DNA of 6,166 bases, taken from an uncultured Lachnospiraceae bacterium. GTDB lineage: Bacteria; Bacillota; Clostridia; Lachnospirales; Lachnospiraceae. Shown here piece by piece: positions 1 through 5,686 of this stretch. Both the position numbers and the translations under genes were made by a program. Position 1 is the first letter of the stretch. Each line of letters starts with the position of its first letter. Location: contig CASGVX010000133.1 in the NCBI GenBank assembly GCA_949346185.1, positions 1-6,166 of the forward strand, read 5' to 3'. A model generated the notes under the pieces. It was not told where the DNA came from. It did no database searches and saw nothing but the letters and a program-made list of their open reading frames with translations.

Positions 1-140
1 CGCAGGAAAGGCCGGTCAACCATAATGATGAGATTATCGCATTATATAAAAAAGGGCGTTCTGTTTTGGATATTTCCAAGATGCTGGCATTGGGCCAGGG
101 GGAAGTGAAGTTTGTCATAGACCTATATAACGCCAGATAG
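1..140 (+). CDS. C-terminal end of a DUF6115-like protein (5' end outside window)
   Basis: An open frame runs in from the left edge (first full codon at 3) and ends at TAG 138-140, giving 45 visible C-terminal residues. They contain a stretch reading ALYKKGRSVLDISKMLALGQ followed by GEVKFVIDLY, which resembles a small helix-turn-helix: a helix, the 'S-V-x-x-I-S/A-K' turn, then 'G-x-G-E-V-x-F-V-I-x-L'. This pattern is what I know from the C-termini of DUF6115 (Firmicutes) and DUF2802 (Proteobacteria) proteins, which usually carry an N-terminal membrane helix and a coiled coil; those parts are not visible here. The next gene starts 23 nt downstream with its own ribosome binding site, so the two are probably co-transcribed. 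The family name is from recognition of the tail only and the function is unknown. Confidence 0.7.
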   Translation, partial: QERPVNHNDEIIALYKKGRSVLDISKMLALGQGEVKFVIDLYNAR

Positions 141-163
141 GTGAGAAGGAGCAGAGAATAGAG

Positions 164-805
164 ATGGATAGAAAATCATTTTTTCGAGGGTTTGGCATTG
201 GCGTGCTATTTGCAGTGACCATTCTGGGCATATCTTTTCTGATGCGCACATCGGATTCCTATGTGAAGTCCCGGGCAAAGGAATTGGGGATGGTGTATGC
301 CTCTCAGAATTCTGATAAGGTGCTGGCGTCAAGTGGGGATGCATCCCCTTCGCCGGAGGATTCTCCAGAGGCATCTCCGGCAGGGAAGAGCACTGCCGAA
401 CCTAGGGGAACGGATGGGCAAAAGAGTACTCAGGCACCTCGTAGCACCCAGGCATCAGGGAAAACTTCAGAGCCCAAGGCGAAGGCTTCCCCTGCCGCCA
501 ATAAGGCGACCAAAAAGCCCGCTGCATCGTCAAAAGCTTCCAAGAAGGATATTGATATGAAGAAAGAGAAAGAGCGGATGGAAAAAAGCCTTCGGGATGA
601 GGAGAAGAAATTGACCATCGATGTGGGTGAGATGTCATCTGATGTGAGTAGGAAATTGCAGAGTCTGGGCGTGGTCAAGAGCGCGGCGGATTTTGACAAA
701 TATCTGGAACAGCATGGATATAGTTCCGGGATTAATGCTGGAACGTACAATGTCTCTAAAGGCGATACTTATAGCCAGCTGGCAAAAAAAATTACCAGAA
801 GATAG
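164..805 (+). CDS. membrane-anchored protein with MltG-like (YceG-like) C-terminal subdomain
   Basis: This 213-residue protein starts at ATG 164, behind AGAAGGAG at 144-151. Residues 9-28 form one hydrophobic helix after a short basic N-terminus (MDRKSFFRGF), so it is probably anchored with the C-terminus outside. Residues 55-127 are low-complexity Ser/Pro/Ala/Thr/Lys (repeated ASP, KAS and STQ units), fitting an extended wall-spanning linker. Residues 128-149 are highly charged and probably helical. Residues 150-213 hold a compact domain with 'LGVVKSAADFDKYLEQHGY', then 'INAGTYNVSKGDTYSQLAKKI'. This matches the LysM-like subdomain of endolytic transglycosylase MltG ('L.AGTY.IS.GMSY.EIA..I'). 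The MltG catalytic domain is absent, so I infer a non-enzymatic wall-associated or regulatory role. It probably shares a transcript with the preceding DUF6115-like gene. A 100-nt gap separates it from hisA. Confidence 0.75.
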   Translation: MDRKSFFRGFGIGVLFAVTILGISFLMRTSDSYVKSRAKELGMVYASQNSDKVLASSGDASPSPEDSPEASPAGKSTAEPRGTDGQKSTQAPRSTQASGKTSEPKAKASPAANKATKKPAASSKASKKDIDMKKEKERMEKSLRDEEKKLTIDVGEMSSDVSRKLQSLGVVKSAADFDKYLEQHGYSSGINAGTYNVSKGDTYSQLAKKITRR

Positions 806-905
806 GATATTTATGCAGGATTCGCGCTGTCCATAGGGAGCGGAGTTTTCTTTGAACAACGGACAGAGGGTTTGTTCGCAGACTGAGACAGAATGGGGGA
901 TTTTT

Positions 906-1694
906 ATGAGATTCAGGCCGTGCATTGATATTCACAATGGCAGGGTGAAACAGATCGTGGGCGGGAGTTTGCAGGATGCGGGCGATCTGGCAGAGGATAA
1001 TTTCGTGTCGGAATATGATGGCGGGTTTTATGCGAATTTATATAAAAGGGATGGCTTGTCTGGGGGACATATCATTATCCTGAACAGAGAGGGGACTAGG
1101 TATTACGAGGAAGACGTGGCTCAGGCCAGAAAGGCGTTGGAGGCATTTCCGGGGGGGCTGCAGATTGGCGGCGGCATCCATCAGGAAAATGCAGAGTTTT
1201 TTTTAGATTTGGGAGCCACCCATGTAATCGTGACATCCTATGTGTTTCGTCAGGGCAGGGTGGACTATGATAGGCTGGAAACTCTGTCTCGTCAGATTGG
1301 GCGGGAGCATCTCGTACTGGATTTGAGCTGCCGTTGGGCGGGAGAGGATTATTATATTGTGACGGATCGCTGGCAAAAGGTGACAGCGGAGCCGATGACC
1401 GGGGATACTCTGGAAAAATTGTCTAGGTACTGCGATGAATTTCTAATCCATGCGGTGGATGTGGAGGGCAAGGCATCCGGCGTGGAGCGGGAGGTGGTGC
1501 GCAGGCTGGGGGCATATGACGGCTTGCCAGTCACTTATGCAGGGGGCATTCATTCTCTGGAGGATATCCGCTGGATCGGGGCGGCGGGAAAGGGGCATGT
1601 GGATTATACCGTGGGAAGCGCTTTGGATTTGTTTGGGGGAGAGATTCCCTACAGGGAGCTTTGCCGCGATGTGATGTGTTCCCTTTTTTCATAA
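906..1694 (+). CDS. hisA: phosphoribosylformimino-5-aminoimidazole carboxamide ribotide isomerase, eukaryotic-type HisA
   Basis: HisA isomerises ProFAR to PRFAR, the fourth step of histidine biosynthesis, in the cytoplasm. The 262-residue product has the (beta-alpha)8 barrel features of the family. The first strand is MRFRPCIDIHNG with the catalytic-type Asp8; DGLSGGH lies at 49-55, a GGG phosphate-loop motif at 88-90, and a second Asp at 139 (LVLDLS). HAVDVEGKASG follows at 182-192, then AGGI at 212-215 and GSALDLFGG at 237-245. The opening CIDIHNGRVKQIVGGSL and the HAVDVEG strand are typical of the fungal/plant-type HisA branch (HIS6-like), which also occurs in Lachnospiraceae, rather than the usual bacterial HisA. 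I chose ATG 906 because GGGGGA lies at 895-900 and the family motif begins immediately. An in-frame TTG at 852 would add 18 residues with no family similarity. No other his gene is in the window. Confidence 0.93.
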   Translation: MRFRPCIDIHNGRVKQIVGGSLQDAGDLAEDNFVSEYDGGFYANLYKRDGLSGGHIIILNREGTRYYEEDVAQARKALEAFPGGLQIGGGIHQENAEFFLDLGATHVIVTSYVFRQGRVDYDRLETLSRQIGREHLVLDLSCRWAGEDYYIVTDRWQKVTAEPMTGDTLEKLSRYCDEFLIHAVDVEGKASGVEREVVRRLGAYDGLPVTYAGGIHSLEDIRWIGAAGKGHVDYTVGSALDLFGGEIPYRELCRDVMCSLFS

Positions 1695-1818
1695 GTTCCT
1701 ATTCACGGCAGCAATATATTACAGAATTGTTGTAAGTTTTTAATAAATATTTCAGGGGAAGATAGATAAAAGAATCAAAATATTATTTTTGTAACAATTC
1801 TTTGAAACGGGATTGTGG

Positions 1819-1856
1819 AATATGCATATATCATTTTGGATATATGCATATTTTTT
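1819..1856 (+). terminator. AT-rich hairpin with T-run, probable hisA terminator
   Basis: AATATGCATATATC (1819-1832) is followed by the loop ATTTTG and its perfect reverse complement GATATATGCATATT (1839-1852). The T-run spans 1851-1856, giving the layout of an intrinsic terminator reading on the + strand. The stem is 14 bp but only four pairs are G-C, so its efficiency is uncertain. The minus-strand side has no T-run. The 5' arm can also pair with a second downstream copy of its complement (see findings), so a regulatory or DNA-level role is possible. Confidence 0.5.
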
Positions 1857-1883
1857 GTGCATATTCCATATAAAAAATGAAAA

Positions 1884-1903
1884 TGTAAATATTTGTAAAT
1901 ATT
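1884..1903. repeat. 10-bp perfect tandem duplication, AT-rich
   Basis: TGTAAATATT occurs twice in direct contact (1884-1893 and 1894-1903), ending 17 nt upstream of the -35 box at 1921. The position and A/T tracts are compatible with an UP-element-like sequence or a paired protein-binding site. By itself it may also be simple replication slippage. Confidence 0.5.
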
Positions 1904-1920
1904 TTATATTAATCTAGGGG

Positions 1921-1948
1921 TTGAAAAATTAAAAATTTATGCTATAAT
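1921..1948 (+). promoter_or_regulatory. sigma-A-type promoter with extended -10
   Basis: TTGAAA (1921-1926) and TATAAT (1943-1948) are separated by 16 nt. The -10 is preceded by TGC (1940-1942), giving the extended -10 motif TGnTATAAT. A start site near 1955 is predicted. This is the only good promoter before the cell-wall hydrolase gene and would leave a leader of about 180 nt. Confidence 0.8.
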
Positions 1949-1954
1949 TGTTAC

Positions 1955-2134
1955 ATAAATGTTAAGGAAAAATTAAGAAAATCATTAAATATGAATTTGA
2001 TGGTTGGAGTTAGTTTGAAGATGATTTTTCCTAAAGGCGAACAAGATTCGCTTTGCAAATTTGTGCCTAAGGCATGGCGCATATTATTGCGCGCATTTCA
2101 TGTTGCAGGTCATAGAAAGGTATGGGAAATATTT
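1955..2134 (+). other. long 5' leader with several small hairpins before the hydrolase gene
   Basis: Between the predicted transcription start and ATG 2135 lie three short stems. GCGAA/TTCGC at 2037-2051 is extended by AAA/TTT around a bulged G. TGCC-TAA-GGCA lies at 2064-2074. ATGGCGCA pairs with TGCGC-G-CAT at 2074-2096 (8 pairs, one bulge). I do not recognise a known riboswitch; the ydaO/c-di-AMP and c-di-GMP class cores that often precede wall hydrolases are not evident. The leader is also open in the hydrolase frame from ATG 1991, but that start lacks a good ribosome binding site and the extension resembles nothing I know. Confidence 0.4.
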
Positions 2135-2839
2135 ATGAACTTAAAAAAATTTGCAATGCTAATGATATCATGTGCGGTTTTGTATGGCATTTCAGGAAAT
2201 ACTGCTTCGGCTGCCACGGAGGATGGCGGTACAAATATTCAGATTGTGCAGCAGACATCACAGCCCGCTGAGGATGGAAAGAAGGATTTGGGGAATGTTC
2301 CAGCAGCGACATCGGTGCCTCAGGTGACTGCATCGCCTCAGCCGGCAGTGGCGCCTCGGGTGACGGCACGGCCTAGCAATGTGAAGAATAATACAGTTTC
2401 CAAGGGAAAGAAAGTGAAAAAGGCTGCCAAGAAATCTGCCAAGAAGTCCTATACAAAGGCCGAACTTCGACTGATGGCGGCGATTATTAACTGCGAGGCG
2501 GGATCGGAGAGTTATCAGGGGAAGCTTGCAGTGGGCATTGTAATTATGAACCGCGTCCGTTCCAGCAAGTTTCCCAACACCGTGAAGAAGGTGATTTACC
2601 AGAAGCGTCAGTTTTCTCCGGTGCGCAATGGTTCATTGAAGAAAAGGCTTCGTCAGTACGACCGTGGAAAGATTCGCTCTTCCCAGTGGAAGTCTTGCAT
2701 TTCCGCAGCGAAGAAGGCCTTGTCTGGACAAAAGACGATTGTATACAAGGGCAGAGTGAAGAGCATGAAGAAATATAAGTTCTTTAGCGTCAGGCTCAGG
2801 GGGGCGAAGATGCGCCTGGGCGGCCATCGGTTTAAATAG
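2135..2839 (+). CDS. secreted SleB/CwlJ-type cell-wall hydrolase (Hydrolase_2 domain)
   Basis: The 234-residue protein begins with a signal peptide (MNLKKFAMLM..., hydrophobic core, then ASA at 24-26 as the likely cleavage site). A Thr/Pro/Ala/Gln linker with TASPQP and TARPS units follows, then a strongly basic stretch (about 90-105, KGKKVKKAAKKSAKKS). The domain from about 106 to the end opens LMAAIINCEAGSES. The Glu at 121 sits where SleB-family lytic transglycosylases have their catalytic Glu (GEARGE in SleB). IVIMNRVRSSKFP follows at 134-146, then QFSPVRNGSL at 159-168 and the closing GGHRF. The family cleaves peptidoglycan; classic members work in spore germination, but many Clostridia have vegetative paralogues, so the stage of action is undetermined. 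ATG 2135 is chosen because it places the signal peptide at the terminus. Its ribosome site (AGAAAGG 2114-2120, 14 nt away) is weak. A longer form from ATG 1991 is possible but less likely. Confidence 0.85.
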   Translation: MNLKKFAMLMISCAVLYGISGNTASAATEDGGTNIQIVQQTSQPAEDGKKDLGNVPAATSVPQVTASPQPAVAPRVTARPSNVKNNTVSKGKKVKKAAKKSAKKSYTKAELRLMAAIINCEAGSESYQGKLAVGIVIMNRVRSSKFPNTVKKVIYQKRQFSPVRNGSLKKRLRQYDRGKIRSSQWKSCISAAKKALSGQKTIVYKGRVKSMKKYKFFSVRLRGAKMRLGGHRFK

Positions 2840-2880
2840 GATTTCTTCTTGTTTAAAAATGGATTTTTGACTTGCTTACC

Positions 2881-2919
2881 ATACGCTGGAGCAGAAAAAT
2901 TGCTGCAGCGTATTTTTTT
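2881..2919 (+). terminator. strong Rho-independent terminator after the hydrolase gene
   Basis: ATACGCTG (2881-2888) pairs with CAGCGTAT (2906-2913). After one G/G mismatch, AGCA pairs with TGCT around the loop GAAAAAT. Seven T residues (2913-2919) follow directly. It lies 41 nt after the stop codon of the hydrolase and isolates it from glnS. Confidence 0.93.
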
Positions 2920-2922
2920 GCT

Positions 2923-2950
2923 TTGCTATTTAATGAAAATGTGGTATGAT
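2923..2950 (+). promoter_or_regulatory. probable promoter of the glnS unit
   Basis: TTGCTA (2923-2928), a 16-nt spacer and TATGAT (2945-2950) preceded by TGG (2942-2944) make an extended -10 promoter just behind the upstream terminator. The predicted start is near 2957. A second TATAAT at 2964-2969 lacks a -35 box at the right distance. Confidence 0.65.
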
Positions 2951-2978
2951 AAATATTAGTATGTATAATACTGGTTAA

Positions 2979-3042
2979 ATGGAACGAGGACTGTTGTTAA
3001 GATTGGCAACAGAATATTCCATGGCAGGCGGCATTCTTGCCG
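2979..3042 (+). other. foldable 5' leader of glnS, no T-box recognised
   Basis: ATGGAA (2979-2984) pairs with TTCCAT (3017-3022). Inside it CTGTTG (2991-2996) pairs with CAACAG (3007-3012), giving a two-tier stem-loop with an internal loop. A second hairpin CGGC-ATTCTT-GCCG is at 3029-3042. No T-box core (TGGNACC antiterminator bulge) and no glnA-type glutamine riboswitch core is visible, nor is there a terminator T-run. If it regulates, it is more likely at translation or RNA stability. Biological function is inference. Confidence 0.4.
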
Positions 3043-3064
3043 GTTGTGAGAATGACATCACCGA

Positions 3065-3070
3065 AGGAGG
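3065..3070 (+). promoter_or_regulatory. ribosome binding site that fixes the glnS GTG start
   Basis: AGGAGG at 3065-3070 lies 8 nt before GTG 3079. The alternative in-frame starts upstream (TTG 3037, ATG 3052) have no comparable site and would translate through this one. Confidence 0.85.
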
Positions 3071-3078
3071 AGCATAAA

Positions 3079-4770
3079 GTGAGTGATATATGCGAAGATC
3101 GCACAGAGAAATCAGAGGTGGTTTCCCGTCATTTCATTCAGAATGTAATTGACCAAGATTTGAAGGAAGGAACCTACGCAAGGATTGTCACCAGATTTCC
3201 GCCAGAGCCCAATGGATATCTGCACATTGGTCATGCTAGGTCTATTTTGTTGAATTCGGGACTGGCAAAAGAGTACGGGGGGGATTTCCATCTCCGATTT
3301 GACGATACCAATCCCACGAAGGAAAAGGCAGAGTTCGTGGATTCTATCATGGAGGACGTGCGCTGGATTTGCGGGGAATTGGACAGGGAGAAGGTATTTT
3401 ATGCCTCTGACTATTTTGATGCCATGTATGATTGCGCTGTAAAATTAATTCAGAAGGGAAAGGCATACGTGTGTGACTTGTCTGCGGAGGAGATGCGGGA
3501 ATACCGGGGCACTCTGAAGGAGCCGGGGAAGAACAGCCCCTACCGGGAGAGATCTATAGAGGAGAACCTAGATCTCTTCGAGAGGATGCGGGCCGGGGAG
3601 TTTGAGGACGGTTCTCGGGTGCTGCGAGCGAAAATCGATATGGCTTCCTCGAATATGAATATGAGGGATCCGGTTCTATACCGAGTGGCTAGGATGGAGC
3701 ATCACAATACAGGAAGCAAGTGGTGCATTTATCCCATGTATGATTTTGCCCACCCCATCGAGGATGCTGTGGAGGGAGTGAGCCATTCCCTGTGCACCTT
3801 GGAGTTTGAGGATCACCGTCCCCTGTACGACTGGGTGGTCAGGGAGTGCGAGTTTGAACATCCCCCCAAGCAGATTGAATTTGCGAAGCTGTACCTCACC
3901 AACGTGGTGACGGGAAAGCGGTACATCAAGAAATTGGTGGAGGATGGCATTGTGGACGGCTGGGATGACCCCAGGCTGGTGTCTATTGCGGCTTTGCGCA
4001 GGAGGGGATTTACGCCGGAATCCATCAGGATGTTTATAGAACTTTCCGGGATTTCCAAGGCAAATAGCTCTTCTGACTACGCCATGCTGGAATACTGCAT
4101 CAGGGAAGATTTGAAGATGAAGCGTCCCCGCATGATGGCGATTTTAAATCCCGTCAAGCTGGTAATTACCAACTATCCTGAGAATGAGATTGAGTATCTG
4201 GACGTATCCAACAATCAGGAAAATGAGGCGATGGGAACTAGGAAGGTGCCTTTCGGGCGTGTTCTCTATATTGAGAGGGAAGATTTCATGATTGAGCCGC
4301 CGAAGAAGTATTTCCGGCTGTACCCGGGGAACGAGGTGCGGCTGATGAATGCCTATTTCGTAACCTGCACGGATTATGTAACGGACGAGGCGGGCAATGT
4401 GACGGAGGTGCACTGCACTTACGACCCGGAGACCAAGAGCGGCTCTGGCTTCAGCGGGCGGAAGGTGAAGGGAACCATTCACTGGGTCTGCGCCGATACT
4501 GCCCAAAAAGCTGAAATTCGTCTCTATGAAAATATTGTAGATGAGGAAAAAGGAGTGTATAATGAAGATGGCACCATCAATCTGAATCCAGATTCGCTGA
4601 GGGTGCTGGAAAGTAGTTATGTGGAACCGGAACTTGCCGAGGCTGAGCCGGGAGATAGTTTCCAGTTCGTGCGGCAGGGATATTTTGTGGTGGACACTAA
4701 GGATTCCAATAAGGAACACCTGGTTTTTAATAGAATTGTTTCTATGAAGAGTTCATATCGACCAAAGTAA
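3079..4770 (+). CDS. glnS: glutaminyl-tRNA synthetase (class I)
   Basis: GlnRS charges tRNA-Gln with glutamine in the cytoplasm using ATP. The 563-residue product from GTG 3079 matches the length of E. coli GlnRS (about 554) along its whole length. Residues 41-52 are PPEPNGYLHIGH with the HIGH box at 49-52, and FDDTNP lies at 74-79. The middle contains REYRGTL, PGKNSPYRERS, LRAKIDMAS, KWCIYPMYDFAHPIEDA and THSLCTLEF-like SHSLCTLEF. GWDDPRL is at 294-300 and RRRGFTPESIR follows. The C-terminal anticodon-binding beta barrels carry CIREDL, VRLMNAYFV, GRKVKGTIHWV and the closing FVRQGYFVVD. The KMSKS-equivalent loop, VMSKRKL in E. coli, reads VTGKRYI at 277-283; the lysine (280) is kept but M and S are changed. 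It is followed after 12 nt by the DUF2225 gene and is probably co-transcribed with it. Confidence 0.97.
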   Translation: MSDICEDRTEKSEVVSRHFIQNVIDQDLKEGTYARIVTRFPPEPNGYLHIGHARSILLNSGLAKEYGGDFHLRFDDTNPTKEKAEFVDSIMEDVRWICGELDREKVFYASDYFDAMYDCAVKLIQKGKAYVCDLSAEEMREYRGTLKEPGKNSPYRERSIEENLDLFERMRAGEFEDGSRVLRAKIDMASSNMNMRDPVLYRVARMEHHNTGSKWCIYPMYDFAHPIEDAVEGVSHSLCTLEFEDHRPLYDWVVRECEFEHPPKQIEFAKLYLTNVVTGKRYIKKLVEDGIVDGWDDPRLVSIAALRRRGFTPESIRMFIELSGISKANSSSDYAMLEYCIREDLKMKRPRMMAILNPVKLVITNYPENEIEYLDVSNNQENEAMGTRKVPFGRVLYIEREDFMIEPPKKYFRLYPGNEVRLMNAYFVTCTDYVTDEAGNVTEVHCTYDPETKSGSGFSGRKVKGTIHWVCADTAQKAEIRLYENIVDEEKGVYNEDGTINLNPDSLRVLESSYVEPELAEAEPGDSFQFVRQGYFVVDTKDSNKEHLVFNRIVSMKSSYRPK

Positions 4771-4782
4771 GGGGGAATACTT

Positions 4783-5622
4783 ATGAGTTTATTTTCTGGG
4801 TTAGACCAATTTGGATTGGGAAAACTAGAGAAGATGGATGTGTTTGAAGAAGAACACAAAAAAGAAGAAGGAGAGACCGCAGCTGCAGAGCCAAAGGTTA
4901 CAGAGGAGGATTTGCTTTTTGATAAATCTTTTGTCTGCCCTGTATGCGATGAAGAATTTCACTCAAAGATGGTGCGCACTGGAAAGGTAAAGCTGTTGTC
5001 GGCGGATACGGATTTGCGTCCAAAGTACCAACTGGTTGATTCGCTGAAATATGACGTGCTGGTTTGCCCGAAATGCGGTTATGCTGCGCTGAGCAGATTC
5101 TTCAAGTTTATGATGCCGGCTCAGGCAAAGATGATTCGGGAGAATATTTCCAAGAATTTCAGCGGCCTTTCAAATTCAGGGAATATTTATACCTATGATG
5201 ATGCCATTGCCAGACACCAGCTGGCTCTGGCGAATACGGTGGTCAAGAAGGCGAAGCCCAGCGAGAAGGCGTACACCTGCCTGAAGATGGCATGGCTGTG
5301 CCGGGGCAAGGCGGAGACTCTGCCGAAGGATACGCCGGATTATGACAAGGTGATCGCGGAATTAAAGAAGGAAGAGACGGAATTGCTCTCCAATGCCTAT
5401 GATGGGTTTATGGCGGCCTTTTCCAAGGAGTCGTTCCCTATGTGCGGCATGGATGAGATCACTGTCACCTATCTCATCGCTGATTTGGCGAGAAGGATTG
5501 GGAAATATGAGGAATCCAGCCGATGGGTTTCCAGAGTTCTGACTTCTCGGGCGGCGAATGAGCGGATTAAGAATAAGGCTAGGGATATCAAGGAAATGCT
5601 GAACAAGGAAATGGGCAAATAA
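4783..5622 (+). CDS. DUF2225 family protein with zinc-ribbon-like CxxC pairs
   Basis: This 279-residue soluble protein starts at ATG 4783, with TAAGGGGGAA just upstream overlapping the glnS stop. It has no signal peptide or membrane segment. Residues 20-43 are acidic and low-complexity. A domain starting DKSFVCPVCDEEFHSKMVRTGKV carries CPVC at 52-55, and a second pair CPKC follows at 95-98 (LVCPKCGYAALSRFF). Together they could bind one zinc ion as a zinc ribbon. The rest is helical with TPR-like character (AYTCLKMAWLCRG, GKYEESSRWVSRVL). This arrangement is what I know as DUF2225, a Firmicutes family of unknown function. The 12-nt spacing from glnS suggests one transcript ending at the terminator at 5654; that alone does not imply a role in translation. 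Confidence 0.85.
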   Translation: MSLFSGLDQFGLGKLEKMDVFEEEHKKEEGETAAAEPKVTEEDLLFDKSFVCPVCDEEFHSKMVRTGKVKLLSADTDLRPKYQLVDSLKYDVLVCPKCGYAALSRFFKFMMPAQAKMIRENISKNFSGLSNSGNIYTYDDAIARHQLALANTVVKKAKPSEKAYTCLKMAWLCRGKAETLPKDTPDYDKVIAELKKEETELLSNAYDGFMAAFSKESFPMCGMDEITVTYLIADLARRIGKYEESSRWVSRVLTSRAANERIKNKARDIKEMLNKEMGK

Positions 5623-5653
5623 TAGAAACGGGCAAGAAAACAGAAGGCATGCC

Positions 5654-5686
5654 AAGGGATACTTCACATATGGAAGTGTCCCTTTT
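5654..5686 (+). terminator. intrinsic terminator of the glnS-DUF2225 unit
   Basis: AAGGGATACTTC (5654-5665) pairs with GAAGTGTCCCTT (5673-5684) through 12 positions, one of them a T-G wobble, around the loop ACATATG. TTTT follows at 5683-5686, then GACATTTT. The stem is strong but the T-tract is short and broken. An 8-bp palindrome GGCATGCC (5646-5653) abuts its 5' side. The stem begins 31 nt after the DUF2225 stop. Confidence 0.75.

Larger units (their letters stand above)
1695..1920. other. AT-rich gene-free region with several inverted repeats
   Basis: I see no credible gene between hisA and the promoter at 1921. A weak hairpin TTACA/TGTAA (1719-1735) followed by GTTTTTAA sits 25 nt after the hisA stop and may be a poor terminator. 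AGAATTGTT at 1723-1731 is an exact inverted copy of AACAATTCT at 1793-1801, extendable to 14 pairs if G-U pairs are allowed. A stronger 14-bp hairpin is at 1819-1852, and a 10-bp tandem duplication is at 1884-1903; both are listed separately. Confidence 0.6.

Noticed and set aside
297..638. Overlapping open frames on both strands inside the MltG-like gene
   Set aside because: They arise from the low-complexity Ser/Pro/Ala/Lys linker; the Arg-rich or Ser/Pro-rich products look like frame shadows and lack ribosome binding sites.
852..905. Upstream TTG start for hisA adding 18 residues, and a GAACAA/TTGTTC dyad at 854-877
   Set aside because: The added residues do not resemble any HisA N-terminus, ATG 906 has GGGGGA in front, and the family motif starts right there. 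The dyad has a 6-bp stem with a 12-nt loop and is not convincing.
1955..2134. c-di-AMP (ydaO) or c-di-GMP riboswitch before the wall hydrolase
   Set aside because: The conserved core sequences of these classes could not be found in the leader.
3037..3078. Longer glnS starting at TTG 3037 or ATG 3052
   Set aside because: AGGAGG at 3065-3070 is ideally spaced from GTG 3079 and the known GlnRS N-terminus needs no extra residues.
2955..3078. T-box riboswitch before glnS
   Set aside because: No TGGNACC antiterminator core, no AGTA/GNUG stem I elements and no terminator were seen; the leader is also short for a T-box.
4144..4719. 191-codon open frame on the minus strand inside glnS
   Set aside because: It lies wholly antisense to strongly conserved GlnRS sequence, has no recognisable domain, and is explained by the codon composition of glnS.
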